NCBI GenBank assembly: GCA_017548445.1 | Contig: JAFYZZ010000055.1 | Span: forward strand, 1-20,911 | Direction: 5' to 3' | Source of the DNA: Bacteroidales bacterium | GTDB taxonomy: Bacteria; Bacteroidota; Bacteroidia; Bacteroidales; UBA932 | DNA length: 20,911 nucleotides | Translations under genes and position numbers: made by a program | Notes under the pieces: model-generated | Databases searched by the model: none | Told to the model about the DNA's origin: nothing | The model's input: only the letters and a program-made list of their open reading frames with translations | In this document: positions 15,946-20,911 of the stretch, in pieces | Layout of the letters: the number at the start of each line of letters is the position of its first letter | Position numbering within the stretch: position 1 is the stretch's first letter

Positions 15946-18135
15946 TTACAGTTTCCGGAAACTGACGGCAAAACCCCCGCCCGGGGCCATCGTGATGGAG
16001 AGGGTGTCCTCCGGACCGACGGTCCGTTTCGTAATCACATACGCCTGCGGATTGGTCTTGAAGTGGGCGTCCGGGGCGTCGGCGTACAGGGTGGCTTCGT
16101 AGAAGCCGGGCTCCAGGAAGTCCAGTTTCACGTCGAAGTGGCGTGCCTCCCCGTCCGTGACGCCGCCGCAGAACCACTGGCCCGTGCCCTTGGCCTTGCG
16201 GGCCGCGAGGATGTATTCCATCGGCTCGGCCTCCAGGTAGCGGCTCTCGCTCCAGTCCACGGCCACGTCCTTGATGAACTGGAACGCGTCCATAAAGCGG
16301 GAATAGTGCTCCGGGGTGTCTGCGGCCATCTGCAGCGGCGAGTACATCGTCAGGTACAGGCCCAGCTGGCCGCAGATGGTGGAATTTACGTACGAGTCGT
16401 TGCCGCACCAGTCCTTGAGGTTCTGCTCGAAGATGCCCGGCGTGTAGTCCATCGGACCGCCGTTCAGGCGGGTGAAGGGAAGGATGGCCGTGTGGCCCGG
16501 CGTGATGCCGCCGAAGGCCTGGTACTCCGTGCCCATCGCGGACTCGTTGCCGATCAGGTTCGGATACGTCCGGCACAGGCCGGTGGGGCGCACCGCCTCG
16601 TGCGCGTTCACCATAATATGGTGCTTCGCGGCCTCGGTGATGCAGTACAGATAGTGGTTGATCATCCACTGGCTGTAGTGGTGCAGGCCCTGCGGAAGGA
16701 TGTCGCCCACGTAGCCGGACTTCACGGCGTCATAGCCGTAGCGGTTCATCAAGGAGTATGCCGCCTCCAGGTGGCGCTCGTAGTTGCGTATGCTGGAGGA
16801 AGACTCGTGGTGCATCACCAGGCGGATGCCTTTCTGGTGGGCGTAGGCGTTCAGGGCATCCAGGTCGAAGTCGGGGTAAGGAGTCTGGAAATCAAACACA
16901 TAGTCCTTATTGCAATTGGCCCATTCCTCCCAACCGATGTTCCAGCCCTCCACCAGCAGGGCGTCGAAGCCGTTCTGCGCGGCGAAGTCGATATACTGCC
17001 GTACGCGGTCGTTGTTCGCGCTGTGGCGTCCGTTGGGCTTCGCGGCGGCGTAGTCGAAAGTATTCAGGTCGATGCCCACGGCGTCGGTATAAGCCCAGGA
17101 GCCCGCGCCGGCGATCATCTCCCACCACACGCCCATATACTTCACGGGATGGATCCAGCTCACGTCGTCCAGCGCGCAGGGCTCGTTGAGGTTGAGCACC
17201 AGGCGCGAGGCCAGCTGGTCCGTGGCGCTGGCGGCCACCTGCACGGTGCGCCAGGGCGTCTTCGCGGGAGCGGTCAGATTGCCCTTCCAACCCTCGGCGT
17301 CCGGGGTGAGCCAGGCGCGGAGCACGTGGCTTTTCCCGTCCACCAGCAGGTGCATACAGGGGTAATCGACGAGCGCCGCCTCGTGGATGTTCACGTACAG
17401 GCCGTCGGGCGTCTTCATCTGCAGGGAAGTCTGCACGCCGGAGGTGCTGAACGGCGTCTGGCTGCTGTTGCCGCGCATCTTGTCCTGGAAATGCTCCGCG
17501 ACTTCGGACAGGAGCGTACGGTTGTACTCATACTCCTGGGTGTCGTAGTCGCCGGGAATCCACCAGGCCGTGAAGTCGTCGGCACAGGCGAACTCGGTCA
17601 GTTCCTCCTTGATGACGAAGTGAACCAGGCTGCCTCCGCCGGGGAATTCGTAGCGGAAGCCCAGGCCGTCGTCGAACAGGCGGAAGCGGATGTCCAGCAG
17701 GCGGTTGCTTTCAGGCTGACGCAAATGCACCAGCAGTTCGTTGTAATGGTTGCGGATCAGCGATTCTTCGCCCCAGACCGGCTTCCAGACATCATCGAAA
17801 CTGTCCGTTTCGGTGCCCGTGAGTTCGAACCCGCGGTCGAAGGCGATGGTCGGAGCGGCGTCGCTCTTGACGATTGTGCCGTCGGCGCTGGCGGCCAGCT
17901 GTTCGGCTTTCACGCCGCCGCGCAGGGAAAAGCCCAGGCGGCCCGGCAGCAGCACGGGCGTGTCCCCGCGGTAAAGCGCGTAGCGCGGCGTGCCTTCGGG
18001 GGACAGGTAGAAGGACAGGCGGAGCTGCCCGTCGGGCGAAGCGAGTTCCGCCTTGGGGTCCGGGGTCGTCGGGGCGGAGTTGCAGGCGGCCAGCAGGGCG
18101 GCGGCCAGCAGGGGAATCAGTCTCTTGCCAAGCAT
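15946..18135 (-). CDS. susB: GH97 inverting alpha-glucosidase, SusB type, with lipobox
   Basis: Releases glucose from maltooligosaccharides, expected in the periplasm; 729 residues, close to the 738 of Bacteroides SusB. The inverting-class glutamates are present: E444 in MHHESSSS and E513 in VNAHEAVRPTG as the base pair, and E531 and E537 in GNESAMGTEYQ, the last as general acid. LVEGWNIGWEEW, FTRLNGGPMDYTPGIFE and MYSPLQMAADTPEHY are also typical of SusB. The N-terminal beta-sandwich includes the KEELTEF segment and WWIPGDYDTQEYEYN, and the C-terminal domain ends with APGGGFAVSFRKL. Unlike classical SusB, which is a soluble periplasmic protein, the signal peptide ends in a lipobox LAAC (Cys 18), so it is probably membrane-anchored. 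The non-acidic NSAPTT after the Cys gives no surface-export signal. It lies 12 nt after the GH13 lipoprotein gene and 6 nt before malQ. Confidence 0.95.
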   Translation of the reverse strand: MLGKRLIPLLAAALLAACNSAPTTPDPKAELASPDGQLRLSFYLSPEGTPRYALYRGDTPVLLPGRLGFSLRGGVKAEQLAASADGTIVKSDAAPTIAFDRGFELTGTETDSFDDVWKPVWGEESLIRNHYNELLVHLRQPESNRLLDIRFRLFDDGLGFRYEFPGGGSLVHFVIKEELTEFACADDFTAWWIPGDYDTQEYEYNRTLLSEVAEHFQDKMRGNSSQTPFSTSGVQTSLQMKTPDGLYVNIHEAALVDYPCMHLLVDGKSHVLRAWLTPDAEGWKGNLTAPAKTPWRTVQVAASATDQLASRLVLNLNEPCALDDVSWIHPVKYMGVWWEMIAGAGSWAYTDAVGIDLNTFDYAAAKPNGRHSANNDRVRQYIDFAAQNGFDALLVEGWNIGWEEWANCNKDYVFDFQTPYPDFDLDALNAYAHQKGIRLVMHHESSSSIRNYERHLEAAYSLMNRYGYDAVKSGYVGDILPQGLHHYSQWMINHYLYCITEAAKHHIMVNAHEAVRPTGLCRTYPNLIGNESAMGTEYQAFGGITPGHTAILPFTRLNGGPMDYTPGIFEQNLKDWCGNDSYVNSTICGQLGLYLTMYSPLQMAADTPEHYSRFMDAFQFIKDVAVDWSESRYLEAEPMEYILAARKAKGTGQWFCGGVTDGEARHFDVKLDFLEPGFYEATLYADAPDAHFKTNPQAYVITKRTVGPEDTLSITMAPGGGFAVSFRKL

Positions 18136-18147
18136 AATCGGGTGTCG

Positions 18148-19407
18148 TTAGAGGATTTTCCAGCCCCAGGGCTCCAGGGTCACGGGGGCGCCTTCGATCT
18201 GAACTTCTGCAGGCGCTGCAGTAAGGTTGGCGTATACCGTCACGGCGTCACCCTTGGCGCTGCGGCGGAAAGCCAGCACGCCTTCGGGCACGTCGTCGAT
18301 CAGGACGGCCGGGGCGCCTTTCTCCCCGGCTGCCAGGCAGGGATGCGCGTGCCGCATCGCCACCAGGTCGCGGATGAAGGCAGTATATTCATTCGCGCTC
18401 CAATCCGTAATCGGGTCTTTCTCAAAGAATTCCAGGCGCCGGGCGATGCCGACTTCCTGGCCCGTATACACGAGGGGTTGGCCCTTCGGCAGGGTGAAGC
18501 AGAGCACCTCCATCACCTTGGCGGCGTCGCCCATCCGCTCGAATTCACTGCCCGCCCAGGAGTTCTCGTCGTGGTTGGAGGTGAACATCAGGCGGAAGCC
18601 GTCGGTGCCCATCCAGGCGTCGTCCGCGGACAGATATTCCCGGACGTCCTTCGCCGTCGCCTTGCCCTGGGCCACGTCGTTGAGCAGGTGATGCAGCTTC
18701 CAGGCATAGGTGGCGTCGAACAGTTCGGCGAGCTCGGGGTTCTCGGCCTCGGCCAGCAGGTAGGCGTCCGGATAATCCCGCCGGATGCCGGGCAGGACGC
18801 CCTTCCAGAAGTTCACGGGCATCTCGGCCGCGGCGTCGCAGCGGAAGCCGTCCACGCCCTTCTCCAGCCAGAAGCGCATACACTCGTCCTGGGCGTCCCA
18901 GACCGCCGTGTTCTCGTAGTTGAGGCTGCGGGTGTCGGTCCAGTCGTACTCCCAGATGGCGTTGCCCAGCGAATCCCGCTCGTAGAAATCCGCGGGCTTG
19001 CCGGTCATCCACACGTGGTCGGGCGCCGTCTGGTTGGCCACCCAGTCCAGGATGAGCTTGAATCCCGCCTTGTGCGCGGCGTCGAGCAGGTCCTCGAAGT
19101 CCTGCATCGTGCCGAACTCGGGATTGACCTCGGTGTAGTCCGCGATGGCGTAGTAGGAGCCCAGGCTGCCCTTACGCTCCACTTCGCCGATCCGGTACAT
19201 CGGCATCAGCCAGAGGATGTCCACGCCCAGGTCCTTCAGGCGGGGCAGCTGGGCCTCGACGCCCTTGAAGGTGCCTTCCGGGCTGAACTGGCGGATGTTG
19301 ACCTCATACACCACGGTGTCGTAGGTCCAGGCGGGATGGATAGGTTTCCTGTGGCAGGCCGTCAGGCAGAGCGCCGCCGCGAGCAGGAGAAGGAAAAACT
19401 TTTTCAT
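18148..19407 (-). CDS. GH13 alpha-amylase family lipoprotein
   Basis: A 419-residue alpha-glucan hydrolase, probably membrane-anchored: the signal peptide ends in the lipobox LTAC with Cys 18, followed by HRKP. Its (beta/alpha)8 barrel shows the four GH13 regions: D121 in DWVANQ, nucleophile D191 in GFRCDAAAEMP, acid/base E220 in LLAEAENPEL and D280 in SNHDENSW. The last position of region I is usually His (D-x-x-x-N-H), a substrate contact at subsite -1, but here it is Gln 126. A short C-terminal beta domain ends in LEPWGWKIL. It is much smaller than the surface amylase SusG (about 690 residues) and has no extra starch-binding domain, so it is not a SusG equivalent. It sits 4 nt after the susA-type gene and 12 nt before susB. 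Substrate is inferred as maltooligosaccharides from its neighbours. Confidence 0.93.
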   Translation of the reverse strand: MKKFFLLLLAAALCLTACHRKPIHPAWTYDTVVYEVNIRQFSPEGTFKGVEAQLPRLKDLGVDILWLMPMYRIGEVERKGSLGSYYAIADYTEVNPEFGTMQDFEDLLDAAHKAGFKLILDWVANQTAPDHVWMTGKPADFYERDSLGNAIWEYDWTDTRSLNYENTAVWDAQDECMRFWLEKGVDGFRCDAAAEMPVNFWKGVLPGIRRDYPDAYLLAEAENPELAELFDATYAWKLHHLLNDVAQGKATAKDVREYLSADDAWMGTDGFRLMFTSNHDENSWAGSEFERMGDAAKVMEVLCFTLPKGQPLVYTGQEVGIARRLEFFEKDPITDWSANEYTAFIRDLVAMRHAHPCLAAGEKGAPAVLIDDVPEGVLAFRRSAKGDAVTVYANLTAAPAEVQIEGAPVTLEPWGWKIL

Positions 19408-19411
19408 ACGA

Positions 19412-20911
19412 TTATCGGTTGAATTCCACCACGAGGGCGCTCTTGGGCGCTACCGTCTCGCCATCCTGCAGGACCGTTTCTTCGCCGGTGAGGACGTTCC
19501 GCCCCCGGACGGGGCCGGAGACGAATTCCCGGTAGTGGTTCCAGTCCAGCGCGCGCGGCTCGAAGGTGTTGTTGATGTAAACGAAGACCGCCTGGTCCGC
19601 CGTATAACGGAAGAAGGCGTAGGTGTTGTCGGTGATGTTGCGGTCGCCCTCGTTCGCGCGGGAGAGGAAGTGCAGGGTCTTGCCTTCCTGCACGGCCTTG
19701 CAGCCCTTGCGCCACTGGAAGAGGGTTCGGGTGTAGTCGTGCAGCCCGGCGGCGTCCCTGTACGCCCCCGTCGCGCCGTTGCGGCCGGCCTCCGAGAAGA
19801 GGTCGAGGGCGTCGCCTTCCCAGCCGCCCGGGAAATCGATGCGCTTGGCGCCGTCGTGGCTGGGGCAGTCCTTGCGCTCCAGGAACATCATCTCGTCGCC
19901 GTAGTACAGCTGAGGGATGCCCCGGAGGGTCGCCAGCAGGGTGATGGCCAGCTTCATCCGGTCCGGATCCTCCCGGAGCACGTCGCCGGTGCGGGCGTGG
20001 TCGTGGTTCGCGAAGAAGGTCATCATATGGGAGAGGTCCTTGTACGCGAAGTCCTGGGCGATCACGGTGTAGATGCGGGTCATACCCTCGTCCCAGCCCA
20101 CGACGTCCTCGGTGAGCGCCCGCTTGATAGCGCTTTCCAGCGGGAAGTCCATAATGGACGGAAGGTTGGAGTTGAACCCGTTCACGTTGGGGTTGTCCTT
20201 CTGCCAGTAGGCCACCTGCGGGATGTTCATATCCCAGCATTCGCCCACGATGTTCATATTCGGATACTCGTCCGTCACGGCCTTGCACCACTGCGACATC
20301 GGGCCGGGCTCGTTGTAAGGGTAGGTGTCCACGCGCAGGCCGTCCAGGCCGGCGTATTCGATCCACCAGGCGGCCCACTGCTGGAAGTACTTCAGCACGA
20401 AGGGGTTGTCCAGGTTCATATCCGGCATCGACGGCACGAACCAGCCGCTCTCCTGGCGCTCCCGGTCGCGCTCCGAGGCGTTGGGGTCCATATACACGGA
20501 GAACAGGGCGTTCATCTGCATATACGGCTCGTTCACGTGGTACCAGTCGGCGAAGGGGGCCTCGTCCATCCACCAGTGGGCGGTGCCGCAGTGGTTGGTG
20601 ACGATGTCCATAATCACCTTGACGCCCCGGGCGTGCGCCTCGTCCACGAACTGTTTGTAGAGGGCGTTGTCGCCGAAGCGCGGGTCGATGTGGTAATAGT
20701 CCGCGCAGGCGTAGCCGTGGTAGGACTCGCGGGGCTGGTTGTCCAGCAGCAGCGGGGTGCACCAGATGGCGGTGGCGCCCAGGTCGGCGATGTAGTCCAG
20801 ATGGTCGATGATGCCCTGGAGGTCGCCGCCGTGACGGTCCACGGGGTCGTTGCGGTCCACCGCGTCCGGCGTGGCGGGCACGGTCCAGGCGCGCAGCGAG
20901 CCGTCGTCATA
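19412..20911 (-). CDS. susA: SusA-type neopullulanase/cyclomaltodextrinase (GH13), N-terminus outside the window
   Basis: Cleaves maltooligosaccharides and branched or cyclic glucans, in Sus systems within the periplasm. The frame is open to the window edge, and 499 codons are visible, beginning YDDGSLRAWT. SusA is about 617 residues, so roughly 120 N-terminal residues, including any signal peptide, are missing. GH13 regions are complete: DIVTNH, GLRVDTYPYNEPG (nucleophile at visible residue 195), VGECWDMN (acid/base at 224) and FFANHDHARTGD (Asp at 304). The MPDMNLDNP segment corresponds to the MPKLN-like fifth region of the neopullulanase/cyclomaltodextrinase group. The start HGGDLQGIIDHLDYIADLGA is also typical. 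It is the first visible gene of the operon; its promoter and any MalR/SusR-type control site lie beyond 20911. Confidence 0.93.
   Translation of the reverse strand, partial: YDDGSLRAWTVPATPDAVDRNDPVDRHGGDLQGIIDHLDYIADLGATAIWCTPLLLDNQPRESYHGYACADYYHIDPRFGDNALYKQFVDEAHARGVKVIMDIVTNHCGTAHWWMDEAPFADWYHVNEPYMQMNALFSVYMDPNASERDRERQESGWFVPSMPDMNLDNPFVLKYFQQWAAWWIEYAGLDGLRVDTYPYNEPGPMSQWCKAVTDEYPNMNIVGECWDMNIPQVAYWQKDNPNVNGFNSNLPSIMDFPLESAIKRALTEDVVGWDEGMTRIYTVIAQDFAYKDLSHMMTFFANHDHARTGDVLREDPDRMKLAITLLATLRGIPQLYYGDEMMFLERKDCPSHDGAKRIDFPGGWEGDALDLFSEAGRNGATGAYRDAAGLHDYTRTLFQWRKGCKAVQEGKTLHFLSRANEGDRNITDNTYAFFRYTADQAVFVYINNTFEPRALDWNHYREFVSGPVRGRNVLTGEETVLQDGETVAPKSALVVEFNR

Noticed and set aside
14776..19422. 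A 1548-codon open frame on the plus strand, antisense to malQ, susB and the GH13 gene
   Set aside because: Its codons are exact complements of the sense codons, and the 6-nt and 12-nt gaps keep the three genes in one phase. It stays open only because TTA, CTA and TCA are avoided in this GC-rich genome. The translation resembles no known family.
20879..20881. GTG at 20881 as a start codon for the susA-type gene
   Set aside because: Coding similarity continues upstream to the window edge (YDDGSLRAWTV), so the true start lies outside the window.

Overview
The window looks like a GC-rich member of the Bacteroidota, most likely a gut-type Bacteroidales. This rests on a fused SecDF of about 1,000 residues, a dimeric-type glycyl-tRNA synthetase, TAnnTTTG promoter elements with almost no Shine-Dalgarno sequences, lipobox-bearing glycan enzymes, and starch genes recognisably of SusA/SusB type. 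No rRNA, tRNA, CRISPR array, transposase or phage gene was seen. Genes cover nearly all of the window.

Layout. Positions 1-928 (+) hold the 3' part of a glycyl-tRNA synthetase gene. It is followed after 3 nt by a ThiL-fold protein that has lost the kinase family's catalytic acidic motifs (932-1927). This convergent pair ends in a 120-bp intergenic structure with a long imperfect inverted repeat, facing a surface-type beta-helix lipoprotein gene (2030-3787, -). Next come dnaE (3925-7620, +) and secDF (7683-10715, -), convergent around a shared hairpin terminator. Divergent from secDF is the nfeD-like/floA pair (10833-12249, +), which runs to within 3 nt of a compact CcsBA cytochrome c synthetase gene (12253-13461, -).

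Upstream of ccsBA on the same strand is a 171-codon gene remnant (13451-13966). It is an in-frame chimera of a porin fragment and the C-terminal tail of a di-heme oxidoreductase (DUF1111). The remnant suggests an operon of porin, di-heme oxidoreductase and ccsBA that collapsed by deletion, leaving ccsBA without its client.

The right third (14077-20911, -) is a tight alpha-glucan operon read right to left: susA-type GH13 (5' end outside the window), a second GH13 lipoprotein, a SusB-type GH97 alpha-glucosidase with a lipobox, and a GH77 4-alpha-glucanotransferase (malQ), ending at a strong intrinsic terminator (14015-14044). Together these would cut imported maltooligosaccharides to glucose in the periplasm and redistribute glucan in the cytoplasm. 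No SusC/SusD genes are in view; they could lie beyond 20911.

I did not find a clear new defence or mobile system. The most unusual items are the catalytically stripped ThiL homologue, the porin/di-heme oxidoreductase chimera next to a minimal CcsBA that keeps all four heme histidines, and the inverted repeat that includes the last codons of two convergent genes.
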